Program-made: the position numbers and the translations under genes
Part shown: one piece after another, positions 28,612 to 38,555 of the stretch
Numbering within the stretch: the stretch's first letter is position 1
Layout of the letters: every line of letters starts with the position of its first letter
Origin: Xylophilus sp. GW821-FHT01B05
GTDB lineage: Bacteria > Pseudomonadota > Gammaproteobacteria > Burkholderiales > Burkholderiaceae_C
Length of the DNA stretch: 64,000 nucleotides
NCBI GenBank assembly: GCA_038961845.1
Contig: CP152408.1
Coordinates: 2,914,001-2,978,000 of the forward strand
Reading direction: 5' to 3'
The notes under the pieces: generated by a model
The model's database searches: none
What the model saw: the letters and a program-made list of their open reading frames with translations, nothing else
Told to the model about the DNA's origin: nothing

Positions 28612-29880
28612 TCAGGGCGCTGGCAGCCGCGCCAGCATGCCCGGCGTGATCAGCACCACGCCATCGGCCGTGCGCTCAAAGCGCGCAGCATCCAAGCCTG
28701 GGTCTTCGCCCACCACCAGCCCATCGGGCAGCACGCAGCGCCGGTCCACCACCACCTTGTGCAGCCGGCAACCACGGCCGATGGTGACCTCCGGCAGGAT
28801 CACCGCCTGGTCGATGCTGCAGTAGGAATGCACCCGCACGTTGGAGAACAGCACGGAGTTGGTGACCTTGGAGCCCGACACGATGCAGCCGCCGGCGACG
28901 ATGGTGTTGGTGGTCACGCCGTGCTGGCCGTCGCGGTCGGGTACGAACTTGGCGGGCGGCATCTGCGGCTGGTAGGTCCAGATCGGCCAGTCGGTGTCGT
29001 AAATATCGAGCTCGGGCGTGATGCTGGCCAGGTCCAGGTTGGCGGCCCAGAAGGCGTCTATGGTGCCCACGTCGCGCCAGTACGGTGCCACGCCCTCCAC
29101 CTGCGGCACGCAAGACATGCCAAACGGATGCGCCAGCGCCTGGCCTGCGGCCACCGCGCGCGGGATCACGTCGTGGCCAAAGTCATGGCTGCTGTCGGGG
29201 TTGGCCACGTCTTCTTCCAGCAGCCGGTAGAGGTAATCCGCGTTGAAGACGTAGATGCCCATGCTGGCCAGCGCCACATCGGGCTGGCCGGGCATGGCGG
29301 GCGGGTCGGCCGGCTTCTCGACAAAGGCCAGGATGCGGCGGGCCTCATCCACCGCCATCACGCCGAAGGCCGTGGCCTCCATGCGCGGCACCTCGATGCA
29401 GCCCACGGTGCAGCCCAGGCCGCCCTCGACGTGGTCTTTGATGAGCAGCGAGTAATCTTGTTTGTAGACATGGTCGCCCGCCAGCACCAGCACGTATTCG
29501 GGCCGCTTGGAGCGCACGATGTCCAGGTTTTGGTAGATGGCGTCGGCCGTGCCGCGGTACCAGTGCTCTTCGTCTATGCGCTGCTGCGCGGGCAGCAGGT
29601 CGACCATCTCGTTCAATTCCGGGCGCAGAAAGCTCCAGCCGCGCTGCAGGTGGCGCAGCAGTGAATGCGATTTGTACTGCGTGAGCACCGCCATGCGCCG
29701 TATGCCCGAGTTGAGGCAGTTGGACAGCGCGAAATCAATGATGCGGAACTTGCCGCCAAAGTACACCGCCGGCTTGGCGCGCCGATCCGTCAGTTGCTTG
29801 AGCCGCGAGCCGCGGCCGCCGGCAAGCACCAGCGCCATGGAGCGGCGCACGAGTTGATGGGTCTGGAGCGAAGTGGACAT
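28612..29880 (-). CDS. glgC: Glucose-1-phosphate adenylyltransferase
   Basis: GlgC makes ADP-glucose, the committed step of glycogen synthesis. The 422-residue protein has [40 protein letters not shown] at residues about 15-54, with the nucleotide-binding GGRGSRL loop and the lysine after it, [29 protein letters not shown], and a left-handed beta-helix C-terminal domain ([33 protein letters not shown]). The ATG at 29880 was chosen because the true N-terminus is only about 14 residues before the GGRGSRL block; the longer open frame upstream is spurious. Confidence 0.96.
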   Translation of the reverse strand: MSTSLQTHQLVRRSMALVLAGGRGSRLKQLTDRRAKPAVYFGGKFRIIDFALSNCLNSGIRRMAVLTQYKSHSLLRHLQRGWSFLRPELNEMVDLLPAQQRIDEEHWYRGTADAIYQNLDIVRSKRPEYVLVLAGDHVYKQDYSLLIKDHVEGGLGCTVGCIEVPRMEATAFGVMAVDEARRILAFVEKPADPPAMPGQPDVALASMGIYVFNADYLYRLLEEDVANPDSSHDFGHDVIPRAVAAGQALAHPFGMSCVPQVEGVAPYWRDVGTIDAFWAANLDLASITPELDIYDTDWPIWTYQPQMPPAKFVPDRDGQHGVTTNTIVAGGCIVSGSKVTNSVLFSNVRVHSYCSIDQAVILPEVTIGRGCRLHKVVVDRRCVLPDGLVVGEDPGLDAARFERTADGVVLITPGMLARLPAP

Positions 29881-29990
29881 GGCGGGCTTGTCTCCGGGTG
29901 CGGGTGGCCATCGGCGGCTGGGGCCGGCACCAGCGTGCCCGCCCGCCGTTCTATGCCCAAGCAGCGAGCAAGCGGCGTGCCAGCAAGCAC

Positions 29991-30932
29991 CTATGCGCGC
30001 GGCCGGCCGCGCCGGGGCGCTTGCGCAGGCGGCACCGCATCCGCATCGGGCAGCAGCAGCCCCTGCTGCGCCTGCGCCGTCTCGCGCAGAAAGCTCCACA
30101 CCGCCTGCATGCGCGCCAGGTGCTTGGTTTCTTCGGGCATGGACATCCAGAAGCTGCGGATAAAGCGCGCATCGCCCGGCAGCACGCGCCGCAGCGCCGG
30201 CTCGCGGTCGGCCAAAAAGGCCGGCAGCACCGCCAGCCCTGCGCCCGCCGCCGCGGCCTGGCACTGGGCCACCACGCTGGTGCTGCGCAGCGCGAATTGG
30301 GTGGGCCGGTACAGCTCGGCCAGGTACTGCAGTTCTTTGCTGAACAGCAAGTCGTCCACGTAGCTGATGAAGGTGTGGCCGCGCAGGTCTTCGCGCGTGG
30401 TGATGGGCGCGTGGCGCGCCAGATAACTCTCGGCGGCATACAGCTGCAGCGCGTAGTCGGTGAGCTTGACGACCACCACCGGGCCGCGCGCCGGGCGCTC
30501 CAGCGATATCACGATGTCGGCCTCGCGCCGCGACAGGTGCACCAGGCGCGGCAGCGCCAGCAGGTCGATCACCAGCGATGCGTGCTGCTGCGCAAACAAG
30601 GCGAGTTGCGGCGCCAGCACCACCGTGCCAAAGCCCTCAGTGGCGCCTATGCGCACCAGGCCCGACAAGCCCTCGCGCGGCGCGGGCGCGGCGCTCTCCA
30701 CTGCCTGAAAGGCCGCCTCCATCGCCTCGACCTGCGGCAGCAGATGCCGCCCGGCATCGGTCACGCGGTGGCCGGCGGCTTCGCGCACGAACAGCGCGGT
30801 GCCCAGCTCCTGCTCCAGCGCCTGCACCCGCCGCGCCACCGTGGTGTGGTCTACCGCCAGCCGGCGCGCCGCCCCCACCAGCGTGCCGGCGCGGGCCAGT
30901 TCCAGAAAGAAGCGCAGGTTGTTCCAGTCCAT
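29991..30932 (-). CDS. LysR-family regulator divergent from mmsA
   Basis: The 313-residue protein starts [40 protein letters not shown], a LysR-type winged helix-turn-helix, followed by a substrate-binding-like effector domain ([47 protein letters not shown]). It belongs to the LysR branch in which the second helix reads [10 protein letters not shown]. It ends with a basic Pro/Arg-rich tail. The gene is divergent from mmsA with about 100 bases between, so control of the valine degradation genes is the likely role. The upstream ATG at 31064 would overlap mmsA and is rejected. Confidence 0.92.
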   Translation of the reverse strand: MDWNNLRFFLELARAGTLVGAARRLAVDHTTVARRVQALEQELGTALFVREAAGHRVTDAGRHLLPQVEAMEAAFQAVESAAPAPREGLSGLVRIGATEGFGTVVLAPQLALFAQQHASLVIDLLALPRLVHLSRREADIVISLERPARGPVVVVKLTDYALQLYAAESYLARHAPITTREDLRGHTFISYVDDLLFSKELQYLAELYRPTQFALRSTSVVAQCQAAAAGAGLAVLPAFLADREPALRRVLPGDARFIRSFWMSMPEETKHLARMQAVWSFLRETAQAQQGLLLPDADAVPPAQAPRRGRPRA

Positions 30933-31033
30933 CGGCGGTCCTTTGCATATTTGCAGATGCTTGCTGCGTATTTGTCTATTGTCATCACAAAACTGCACAG
31001 CTAGCATCAGCCCAACCACAACGGAGACACGCC

Positions 31034-32554
31034 ATGAATGCTCGCACCCCCGAGGTCCTCGCACCCACCGTCAAGCTGCTGATCGGCGGCCAGTTTGTCG
31101 AATCCAAAACCACCGAGTGGCGCAACGTGGTCAACCCGGCCACGCAAGAAGTGCTGGCGCGCGTGCCCTTTGCCACGCCAGCCGAGATCGACGCCGCCGT
31201 TGCCTCCGCCAAGGAGGCCTTCAAGACCTGGCGCAAGACCGCCATCGGCGCGCGGGCGCGGGTCTTCCTCAAGTACCAGCAACTGATCCGCGAGAACATG
31301 CCCGAGCTGGCCGCCATCCTCACCGCCGAGCAGGGCAAGACCCTGCCCGACGCCGAGGGCGACGTGTTCCGTGGCCTGGAGGTGGTGGAGCACGCGGCCG
31401 GCATCGGCAACCTGCAGCTGGGCGAGCTGGCCAACAACGTGGCCGGCGGCGTCGATACCTACACCCTGCAGCAGCCGCTGGGCGTGTGCGCAGGCATCAC
31501 CCCCTTCAACTTCCCCGCCATGATCCCGCTGTGGATGTTTCCCATGGCGATTGCCTGCGGCAATACCTTCGTGCTCAAGCCCTCTGAGCAAGACCCGATG
31601 GTGACCATGCGCCTGTGCGAGCTGGCGCTGCAGGCCGGCATCCCGCCCGGCGTGCTGAACGTGGTGCACGGCGGCGAGGCGGCAGTCAACGCCATCTGCG
31701 ACCACCCCGACATCAAGGCGGTGAGCTTTGTCGGCTCGACCAAGGTCGGCACCCATGTGTACAACCGCGCCACGGCGGCCGGCAAGCGGGCGCAATGCAT
31801 GATGGGCGCGAAGAACCACGCCATCGTCATGCCTGATGCCAACAAGGAGCAAACCCTCAACGCCCTGGCCGGCGCGGCCTTTGGCGCCGCAGGCCAGCGC
31901 TGCATGGCGCTGTCGGTGGCGGTGCTGGTGGGCGACGCGCAAAAGTGGGTGCCCGATCTGGTCGCCAAGGCCAAGACACTCAAGCTGGGCGCCGGCACTG
32001 AAAAAGGCGTGGACGTGGGCCCGCTGGTGTCCTGCGCCGCGCATGACCGGGTCACCAGCCTGATCGAGCGCGGCCTGGCCGACGGCGCCACGCTGGAGCT
32101 GGACGGCCGCCAGCCACAGGTGCCCGGCTATGAAAAGGGCAACTTCGTCGGCCCTACCGTCTTCTCTGGCGTGAAGCCCGGCATGACCATCTACGAGCAG
32201 GAAATCTTTGGCCCGGTGCTGTGCCTGGCCGGGGCCGCGACTATCGACGAGGCCATCGCCCTCATCAACGCCAACCCCAATGGCAACGGCACGGCCATCT
32301 TCACGCAATCGGGCGCGGCGGCACGGCGCTTTCAGGAAGACATCGACGTGGGCCAGGTCGGCATCAATGTGCCAATTCCGGTGCCGGTGCCCATGTTCTC
32401 CTTCAGCGGCTCGCGCGGCTCCAAGCTAGGCGACCTGGGCCCCTACGGCAAGCAGGTGGTGCTGTTCTATACCCAGACCAAGACGGTGACGGCGCGCTGG
32501 TTTGACGACGACACCGTGTCCCACGGCGTCAACACCACCATCAGCCTGAAATAA
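31034..32554 (+). CDS. mmsA: Methylmalonate-semialdehyde dehydrogenase (CoA-acylating)
   Basis: MmsA oxidises methylmalonate semialdehyde to propionyl-CoA at the end of valine (and thymine) breakdown. The 506-residue protein has [17 protein letters not shown] at the N-terminus, [49 protein letters not shown], and [18 protein letters not shown] with the catalytic Cys. The typical MmsA C-terminus [30 protein letters not shown] is present. Its product, propionyl-CoA, can enter the methylcitrate route encoded by prpC/prpD about 10 kb away. The start at 31034 follows GGAGACACGCC. Confidence 0.96.
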   Translation: MNARTPEVLAPTVKLLIGGQFVESKTTEWRNVVNPATQEVLARVPFATPAEIDAAVASAKEAFKTWRKTAIGARARVFLKYQQLIRENMPELAAILTAEQGKTLPDAEGDVFRGLEVVEHAAGIGNLQLGELANNVAGGVDTYTLQQPLGVCAGITPFNFPAMIPLWMFPMAIACGNTFVLKPSEQDPMVTMRLCELALQAGIPPGVLNVVHGGEAAVNAICDHPDIKAVSFVGSTKVGTHVYNRATAAGKRAQCMMGAKNHAIVMPDANKEQTLNALAGAAFGAAGQRCMALSVAVLVGDAQKWVPDLVAKAKTLKLGAGTEKGVDVGPLVSCAAHDRVTSLIERGLADGATLELDGRQPQVPGYEKGNFVGPTVFSGVKPGMTIYEQEIFGPVLCLAGAATIDEAIALINANPNGNGTAIFTQSGAAARRFQEDIDVGQVGINVPIPVPVPMFSFSGSRGSKLGDLGPYGKQVVLFYTQTKTVTARWFDDDTVSHGVNTTISLK

Positions 32555-32556
32555 TG

Positions 32557-32651
32557 CTCGCCCCCAGGCTACGCGCACTTCGTGTCGCTTCCGCCAACCC
32601 CCTACCGGGGGCAACACCAGCGGCCTGGCAAAGCCAGTTCCGCGGTGTTTG
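32557..32651. repeat. Structured dispersed repeat downstream of mmsA
   Basis: The stretch holds a short hairpin (CCCCC-TACC-GGGGG, 32598-32611) and then a longer one at 32613-32649: outer arms AACACC and GCGG paired with CCGC and GGTGTT, inner arms CTGGC and GCCAG around AAA, followed by T residues. I associate sequences of this form (CTTCGTGTCGC...CCCC...GGGGGCAACACCAGCGGC) with repeated intergenic elements of Comamonadaceae. It may work as a terminator or mRNA-stabilising hairpin after mmsA. Confidence 0.65.
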
Positions 32652-32705
32652 CGGCTTGGATCTGCGCCAATTGCATGCGCCGGGCGCTGCACACGAGCCG
32701 GTGGA

Positions 32706-33083
32706 ATGCTGAACACCGCCGTAGCTGCAGGACTGCTGGCGCTGCTTGCTCCCGTACTGGCCCTGGCGCAAGCCGGCGCCGACTGCAAGCCCGACGGCAA
32801 CCAGCAGCAGCTCAATGCCTGCGCGGTACGCGACTTCCAGGCGGCCGATACGCGGCTGAACATTCGCTACGGCGAAGTCATGGCCCAGCTCGACGCCGAC
32901 GGCCGCACCCGCCTGCGCCACGAGCAGCGCGAGTGGCTGCGCCGGCGCGATCCCGGCTGCAAGACCGAGGCGCGGCCCAACGAAGGCGGCTCTGCCTGGC
33001 CGCTGTTCTTCTACGGCTGCATGGAAAAGGCATCCACCGAACGCACCCAGGCGCTGGCCGGCTGGGGCAGGAAGACACCATGA
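32706..33083 (+). CDS. LprI-like secreted protein (DUF1311, lysozyme-inhibitor type)
   Basis: The 125-residue protein has a Sec signal peptide (MLNTAVAAGLLALLAPVLALAQA) and a mature domain with four cysteines: DCKPDGNQQQLNAC, ADTRLNIRYGEVMAQL, RLRHEQREWLRRRDPGC and FFYGCMEKASTERT. This is the DUF1311/LprI pattern, in which an N-terminal cysteine pair and an LRxxQRxWxxxRD-type motif recur; the founding protein LprI inhibits lysozyme. A periplasmic or envelope role is likely. Its stop overlaps the next start by 4 bases, which places it firmly inside the valine-degradation operon although it has no evident metabolic link. Confidence 0.82.
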   Translation: MLNTAVAAGLLALLAPVLALAQAGADCKPDGNQQQLNACAVRDFQAADTRLNIRYGEVMAQLDADGRTRLRHEQREWLRRRDPGCKTEARPNEGGSAWPLFFYGCMEKASTERTQALAGWGRKTP

Positions 33084-34240
33084 ACTTTGAACTCAGCGAA
33101 GAGCAGCAGGCCTTCGCGCAAACCGCACGCGATTTCGCCCAGGCCGAGCTGGCGCCGCACGCCGCGCACTGGGACGCCGAATGCATCTTCCCGCGCGAGG
33201 CGATCCGGCTGGCCGGCGAGCTGGGCTTTTGCGGGCTCTACGCGCCGGCAGAAATCGATGGCCTGGCCCTGCCCCGGCTCGATGCCGCGCTGGTGTTCGA
33301 GGAGATGGCGGCGGTAGACCCGTCCACCACCGCCTTCATCACCATCCACAACATGGCGACCTGGATGCTGGGCACCTGGGGCACGGATGCCGTGCGCAGC
33401 CAATGGGGCGCGGCGCTGACCAGCGGCGCCAAGCTGGCCTCCTACTGCCTGACCGAGCCCGGCGCCGGTTCTGACGCCGCCTCGCTGCGCACCCGTGCCG
33501 AGCGCGACGGCGGTGATTACCTCATCACCGGCAGCAAGGCCTTCATCTCTGGCGCGGGCAGCACCGATGTGCTGGTGCTGATGGCGCGCACCGGCGGCCC
33601 GGGCGCCAAGGGCATCTCGGCCTTTGTCGTGCCGGCTGACGCGCCCGGCATCCAGTACGGCAAGAAGGAAGAAAAGATGGGCTGGAACAGCCAGCCCACG
33701 CGCACCATCAGCTTCGACGGCGTGCGGGTGCCGGCAGCCAACCTGCTGGGCGCCGAGGGCGAAGGCTTCAAGATCGCCATGAAGGGGCTGGACGGCGGGC
33801 GCATCAACATCGCCACCTGCTCGGTCGGTGCCGCGCAAGGCGCGCTGGCGGCGGCGCAGCGGCATCTGCACCAGCGCCAGCAGTTCGGCAAACCCCTGGC
33901 GGAATTCCAGGCGCTGCAGTTCAAGCTGGCGGACATGGCAACCGAGCTGGTCGCCGCGCGCCAGATGGTGCGCCTGGCCGCCAGCAAGCTCGACGCCGGC
34001 CACCCCGACGCCAGCACCTATTGCGCCATGGCCAAGCGCTTTGCCACCGATGCCGGCTTTGCCGTCTGCAACGAGGCGCTGCAGATCCACGGCGGCTACG
34101 GCTATATCCGCGAATACCCGCTGGAGCGGCTGGTGCGCGACACGCGCGTGCACCAGATCCTGGAAGGCACGAACGAGATCATGCGGGTGATCGTGGCGCG
34201 CCGGATGCTGGAAGAAGGCGCGCCCGACGCGATCCGCTAG
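33080..34240 (+). CDS. Acyl-CoA dehydrogenase, probable isobutyryl-CoA dehydrogenase
   Basis: The 386-residue flavoprotein begins MNFELSEEQQAFAQTARDFA and carries the family signatures YCLTEPGAGSDAASLRTRA and QIHGGYGYIREYPLERLVRDTRVHQILEGTNEIMRVIVARRML, the latter with the FAD-binding and EGTNEI segments. Its position between mmsA and mmsB identifies isobutyryl-CoA, the valine-derived substrate, as the most likely one. The start overlaps the LprI-like stop (ATGA). A dispersed repeat copy begins two bases after its stop codon. Length and motifs are normal. Confidence 0.94.
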   Translation: MNFELSEEQQAFAQTARDFAQAELAPHAAHWDAECIFPREAIRLAGELGFCGLYAPAEIDGLALPRLDAALVFEEMAAVDPSTTAFITIHNMATWMLGTWGTDAVRSQWGAALTSGAKLASYCLTEPGAGSDAASLRTRAERDGGDYLITGSKAFISGAGSTDVLVLMARTGGPGAKGISAFVVPADAPGIQYGKKEEKMGWNSQPTRTISFDGVRVPAANLLGAEGEGFKIAMKGLDGGRINIATCSVGAAQGALAAAQRHLHQRQQFGKPLAEFQALQFKLADMATELVAARQMVRLAASKLDAGHPDASTYCAMAKRFATDAGFAVCNEALQIHGGYGYIREYPLERLVRDTRVHQILEGTNEIMRVIVARRMLEEGAPDAIR

Positions 34241-34241
34241 G

Positions 34242-34284
34242 CGCTTCTTATTTAATAGCTACATGCCCAGGCCCCACCTGGGCA
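34242..34284 (-). repeat. 43-bp GCCC/TAGCTAT repeat, copy after the acyl-CoA dehydrogenase gene
   Basis: On the minus strand it reads TGCCCAGGTGGGGCCTGGGC, then ATGTAGCTATTAAATAAGAAGCG. The GCCCAGG/CCTGGGC hairpin is strong, and the lead on that strand (AAGGAAAAGTGGCTTT) resembles the lead of the copy at 43072. It sits between two genes of the valine operon. Confidence 0.8.
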
Positions 34285-34321
34285 AAAGCCACTTTTCCTT
34301 AAAAAACCGGAGACAAACACC

Positions 34322-35206
34322 ATGAACATCGCATTCCTGGGCCTGGGCAATATGGGCGGCCCCATGGCCCTGAACCTGCACAAGGCCGGCCACAGCGTGC
34401 GCGCCTTCGACCTGTCGGCCACCGCCTGCGACAAGCTGCGTGCCGATGGCGTCGCCATCGCCGCAACAGCCGCCGACGCCGTGCAAAAGGCCGATGCCGT
34501 CATCAGCATGCTGCCCGCCAGCCAGCACGTCGAAGGCCTGTACCTGGGCGACAAGGGCCTGCTGGCGCAACTGCCGGCCGGCACGCTGGTGATCGACTGC
34601 AGCACCATCTCTGCCGCCACCGCACGCAAGGTGACCGAGGCCGCCGCCGCGCGCGGCCTGGACTGCCTGGACGCCCCCGTATCGGGCGGCACCGGCGGCG
34701 CCATTGCCGGCACGCTCACCTTCATGGTGGGCGGCACCGCCCAGGCGCTGGAGCGCGCCCGCCCGCTGCTGGAGAAGATGGGCGCCAACATCTTCCATGC
34801 CGGCGACGCCGGCGCCGGCCAGACCGCCAAGATCTGCAACAACATGCTGCTGGGCATCCTCATGATCGGCACGGCAGAGGCCATCGCCCTGGGCGTGGCC
34901 AACGGGCTGGACCCAAAAGTGCTGTCAGAAATCATGCGCCGCAGCTCTGGCGGCAATTGGGCGCTGGAAAAGTACAACCCCCTGCCCGGCGTGATGGAAA
35001 ACGCGCCCGCCTCCAAGGGCTACGCCGGCGGCTTTGGCACCGACCTGATGCTGAAAGACCTGGGCCTGGCCCAGGAAAACGCCGCTGCCGTGCGCGCCGC
35101 CACGCCGCTGGGCGGACTGGCGCGCAGCCTGTATGCGGCGCATAGCCTGGCTGGGCATGGGGCATTGGATTTCTCCAGCGTGATCCGGTTAGTACAGAAG
35201 GCTTGA
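34322..35206 (+). CDS. mmsB: 3-hydroxyisobutyrate dehydrogenase
   Basis: MmsB oxidises 3-hydroxyisobutyrate to methylmalonate semialdehyde with NAD, the step before mmsA. The 294-residue protein begins MNIAFLGLGNMGGPMALNLHKAGHSV with the GxGxMG dinucleotide motif, then DCLDAPVSGGTGGAIAGTLTFMVGG (substrate-binding signature), GAGQTAKICNNMLLGI with the catalytic Lys, and GFGTDLMLKDLGLA. Length is normal. It completes the mmsA-lprI-acd-mmsB order; the enoyl-CoA hydratase and hydrolase steps are not in the window. Confidence 0.96.
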   Translation: MNIAFLGLGNMGGPMALNLHKAGHSVRAFDLSATACDKLRADGVAIAATAADAVQKADAVISMLPASQHVEGLYLGDKGLLAQLPAGTLVIDCSTISAATARKVTEAAAARGLDCLDAPVSGGTGGAIAGTLTFMVGGTAQALERARPLLEKMGANIFHAGDAGAGQTAKICNNMLLGILMIGTAEAIALGVANGLDPKVLSEIMRRSSGGNWALEKYNPLPGVMENAPASKGYAGGFGTDLMLKDLGLAQENAAAVRAATPLGGLARSLYAAHSLAGHGALDFSSVIRLVQKA

Positions 35207-35249
35207 CCTGCCCCGAAGGGCTCTTCACCGCAGGGGATAATCCCCGCCC

Positions 35250-36467
35250 ATGAATCCCCTGCTCTCGCGTCTGCAGCCCTACCCCTTTGAGCGGCTGCGG
35301 CAACTCTTTGCGGGTGTCACGCCCGCCCCCGGCCTGCGGCCGATCAGCCTCGGCATCGGCGAGCCCAAGCACCCGACACCGCCCTTCATCCAGCAGGCCC
35401 TGGCCGATGCGGCCTTCAAAGCCGAAGGCGGGCTGGCGGGCTACCCGCCCACGGCGGGTGACCTGGCGCTGCGCCAGTCCTTCACCGGCTGGTTGCAGAA
35501 GCGCTATGCGCTGGCGCTGGACCCGGCCACGCAGGTGCTGCCGGTGAACGGCTCGCGCGAGGCGCTGTTTGCCTTTACCCAGACCGTGATCGACCCGACC
35601 CGGCCCGACCCGGTGGTGGTCTGCCCCAATCCGTTCTACCAAATCTACGAAGGCGCGGCCCTGCTGGCGGGCGCCACGCCCTACTACGCGCCCAGCGACC
35701 CGGCGCGCAACTTTGCGGTGGACTGGGATGCCGTGCCGGACGATGTCTGGGCCCGCACGCAACTGCTTTTTGTCTGCTCGCCCGGCAACCCGACCGGCGC
35801 GGTCATGCCGCTGGACGAGTGGCAAAAGCTGTTCGCGCTGAGCGACCGCCACGGTTTTGTCATCGCCTCGGACGAGTGCTACAGCGAGATCTATTTCCGC
35901 GACGAGCCGCCGCTGGGCAGCCTGGAGGCCGCGGCCCAGTTGGGCCGCAGCGACTTCCGCAACCTGGTCGCCTTCACCAGCCTGTCCAAGCGCAGCAATG
36001 TGCCCGGCTTGCGCAGCGGCTTTGTCGCTGGCGATGCGGCACTGATGAAGGCCTTCTTGCTCTACCGCACCTACCACGGCAGCGCCATGAGCCCGGTGGT
36101 GCAGGCCGCCAGCATTGCGGCCTGGGGCGACGAGGAGCACGTGGTGGCCAACCGCGCCCAGTACCGTGCCAAGTTTGCCGAGGTCACGCCCATCCTGGCG
36201 CAGGCGCTGGACGTGGCCCTGCCCGACGCCAGTTTTTACCTGTGGGCCGGCATCCCGCCCGCGTTCGGTGGCGACGATGCCGCCTTCGCCCGTGACCTGC
36301 TGGCTCAATACAATGTGACGGTTTTGCCCGGCAGTTACCTCGCCCGCGAGGCCGGCGGCACCAATCCAGGCGCCGGGCGCGTGCGCATGGCCCTCGTCGC
36401 GGAAACCGCCGAGTGCGCCGAAGCCGCGCGCCGCATCGTCCAGTTCGTCCAAGCCCATTCCAAGTAG
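35250..36467 (+). CDS. dapC: Succinyldiaminopimelate transaminase
   Basis: DapC transaminates N-succinyl-2-amino-6-ketopimelate in lysine/meso-diaminopimelate synthesis. The 405-residue fold-type I aminotransferase begins [44 protein letters not shown], typical for DapC, and has [28 protein letters not shown] and the PLP lysine in [19 protein letters not shown]. It is the first of dapC-dapD-pilU-dapE-prmB on the plus strand; only 16 bases separate it from dapD. Confidence 0.95.
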   Translation: MNPLLSRLQPYPFERLRQLFAGVTPAPGLRPISLGIGEPKHPTPPFIQQALADAAFKAEGGLAGYPPTAGDLALRQSFTGWLQKRYALALDPATQVLPVNGSREALFAFTQTVIDPTRPDPVVVCPNPFYQIYEGAALLAGATPYYAPSDPARNFAVDWDAVPDDVWARTQLLFVCSPGNPTGAVMPLDEWQKLFALSDRHGFVIASDECYSEIYFRDEPPLGSLEAAAQLGRSDFRNLVAFTSLSKRSNVPGLRSGFVAGDAALMKAFLLYRTYHGSAMSPVVQAASIAAWGDEEHVVANRAQYRAKFAEVTPILAQALDVALPDASFYLWAGIPPAFGGDDAAFARDLLAQYNVTVLPGSYLAREAGGTNPGAGRVRMALVAETAECAEAARRIVQFVQAHSK

Positions 36468-36483
36468 TACAAGCAGTAATCCA

Positions 36484-37317
36484 ATGACGCAGCAACTCCA
36501 GACCCTGATCGACAACGCGTGGGACAACCGCGCCAGCTTCTCGCCCGCCTCTGCCCCCAAGGAAATCGCCGATGCCGTCGAGCACGTGCTCGCCGAACTC
36601 GATACCGGCCGCCTGCGCGTGGCCACGCGCCACGGTGTGGGCGAGTGGACCGTGCACCAATGGATCAAGAAGGCCGTGCTGCTGTCCTTCCGCCTGAAGG
36701 ACAACGTGCTGATGCGCTCGGGCGACCTGAGCTTCTTCGACAAGGTGCCCACCAAGTTCTCGGGCCAGAGCGAAGCCGACATCGCCGCCACCGGCGTGCG
36801 CGTGGTGCCGCCGGCCGTGGCGCGCCGTGGCAGCTTCATTGCCAAGGGCGCGATCCTGATGCCCAGCTACGTGAACATTGGCGCCTATGTCGATGAAGGC
36901 ACCATGGTCGACACCTGGGCCACCGTCGGTTCCTGCGCCCAAGTGGGCAAGAACGTGCACCTGTCTGGCGGCGTGGGCCTGGGCGGCGTGCTGGAGCCGC
37001 TGCAGGCCAACCCGACCATCATCGAAGACAACTGCTTCATCGGCGCGCGCTCGGAAGTGGTCGAAGGCGTGATCGTCGAAGAAAATTCCGTGCTCGGCAT
37101 GGGCGTGTACCTCGGCAAGAGCACCCCGATCTTCAACCGCGAAACCGGTGAAATGTTCTATGGCCGCGTGCCCTCCGGCAGCGTGGTCATCAGCGGCAAC
37201 CTGCCCAAGAAGACGGCTGACGGCACGGCCTACAGCACGTATGCGGCCATCATCGTCAAGACGGTGGATGCCAAGACGCGCTCCAGCACCAGCCTGAACG
37301 ATCTCCTGCGCGACTGA
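36484..37317 (+). CDS. dapD: Tetrahydrodipicolinate N-succinyltransferase
   Basis: DapD succinylates tetrahydrodipicolinate using succinyl-CoA. The 277-residue protein contains the left-handed beta-helix hexapeptide repeats (for example [96 protein letters not shown], positions about 119-215), and its N-terminal helical domain includes [20 protein letters not shown]. Length is as in other DapD proteins. It lies between dapC and pilU. Confidence 0.97.
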   Translation: MTQQLQTLIDNAWDNRASFSPASAPKEIADAVEHVLAELDTGRLRVATRHGVGEWTVHQWIKKAVLLSFRLKDNVLMRSGDLSFFDKVPTKFSGQSEADIAATGVRVVPPAVARRGSFIAKGAILMPSYVNIGAYVDEGTMVDTWATVGSCAQVGKNVHLSGGVGLGGVLEPLQANPTIIEDNCFIGARSEVVEGVIVEENSVLGMGVYLGKSTPIFNRETGEMFYGRVPSGSVVISGNLPKKTADGTAYSTYAAIIVKTVDAKTRSSTSLNDLLRD

Positions 37318-37364
37318 TCGCGCAGCGCCACCGCCCTTCTCTTCCACCTTCCAAGGAACCGCGC

Positions 37365-38531
37365 ATGGGCACGATGGAACGTCTTCTGCGGCTGATGGCC
37401 GAGCAGCATGCGTCAGACCTGTACCTGTCGGCCAATGCGCCGGCCACGCTGCGTATCAACGGCGAGTGCGTGGCGGTCAACGCCCAGATCTTGCCTTACG
37501 ACACACCGCGCGCGCTGCTGGCCGAGGTGCTGCCGGCGCAGCGCATGGAAGAGCTGCAAGAGAGCGGCGAGCTCAACGCCGGCTTTGCCATGAAGGACGT
37601 GGGGCGCTTTCGCGTCAGCGCCATGCGCCAGCGCGGCTCGTTCGCGGTGGTGGTGCGCTACATCCACAGCGAGATTCCCCGGCTCGACACCCTGAACCTG
37701 CCGCCGCTGCTGCGCGAGCTGATCATGGAGAAGCGCGGCCTGGTGCTGATGGTGGGCGCCACCGGCTCCGGCAAGAGCACCACGCTGGCCTCGATGATCG
37801 ACAGCCGCAACGAGGTCGCCTCGGGCCACATCCTGACCATCGAGGACCCGATCGAATTCTTGTTCCGCAACAAGAAATCCATCATCAACCAGCGCGAGAT
37901 CGGCGTCGACACGCAGTCGCTGCAGGTCGCGCTGAAGAACGCGCTGCGCCAGGCGCCCGACGTGATCCTGATCGGCGAAATCCGCGACCGCGAGACCATG
38001 TCGGCGGCCATCGCCTACGCCCAGTCGGGCCACCTGTGCCTGGCCACCATGCACGCCAACAACAGCTACCAGGCCATGAACCGGGTGCTGAGCTTCTACC
38101 CGGTCGAGGTGCGCCCGACGCTGCTCGGCGATTTGTCGTCCGCCCTCAAGGCCGTGGTGTCGCAGCGCCTGCTGCGCACCGCCAAGGGCACGCGCGTGCC
38201 GGCGGTCGAGGTCATGCTCAACACCAAGCTGGTGTCGGACCTGATCGAGAACGGCAATTTCTCGGGCGTGCAAGAGGCCATGGAAAAGTCCATGGCCGAG
38301 GGCTCGCAGACCTTCGAGGAAGACATTGCCCGCCTGATCACCGAAGGCATCGTCGAGCGCAAGGAAGGCGTTGCCCACGCTGACTCGCCCACCAACCTGA
38401 TGTGGCGGCTGCAGAACGACTTTGCCATGGCATCCAAAGCTGCGGCGGCCGCTGCCGTGGCCAGCGCCCAGTCGCCGCTCAATGACGACGGGCCGTCTTT
38501 CACCGACATCGTGCTTGACGTCAAGCACTGA
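37365..38531 (+). CDS. pilU: PilT/PilU-family type IV pilus ATPase
   Basis: The 388-residue retraction-type ATPase has an N-terminal PAS-like domain (MERLLRLMAEQHASDLYLSANAPATLRINGE), Walker A at residues 131-139 (GATGSGKST), an Asp box (TIEDPIEFLFRNK), Walker B at about 199-210 (DVILIGEIRDRE) and a His box (HLCLATMHANN). PilU-like features favour PilU: the IEFLFRNKKSIINQREIGVDTQS stretch and the C-terminal extension past residue 345. It acts in the cytoplasm at the base of type IV pili. It lies inside the dap genes, far from other pilus genes; a housekeeping operon for a motility ATPase is odd, though I recall similar placement in relatives. Confidence 0.9.
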   Translation: MGTMERLLRLMAEQHASDLYLSANAPATLRINGECVAVNAQILPYDTPRALLAEVLPAQRMEELQESGELNAGFAMKDVGRFRVSAMRQRGSFAVVVRYIHSEIPRLDTLNLPPLLRELIMEKRGLVLMVGATGSGKSTTLASMIDSRNEVASGHILTIEDPIEFLFRNKKSIINQREIGVDTQSLQVALKNALRQAPDVILIGEIRDRETMSAAIAYAQSGHLCLATMHANNSYQAMNRVLSFYPVEVRPTLLGDLSSALKAVVSQRLLRTAKGTRVPAVEVMLNTKLVSDLIENGNFSGVQEAMEKSMAEGSQTFEEDIARLITEGIVERKEGVAHADSPTNLMWRLQNDFAMASKAAAAAAVASAQSPLNDDGPSFTDIVLDVKH

Positions 38532-38555
38532 CCTTTTCCCCTTTCCCACCTCCCG

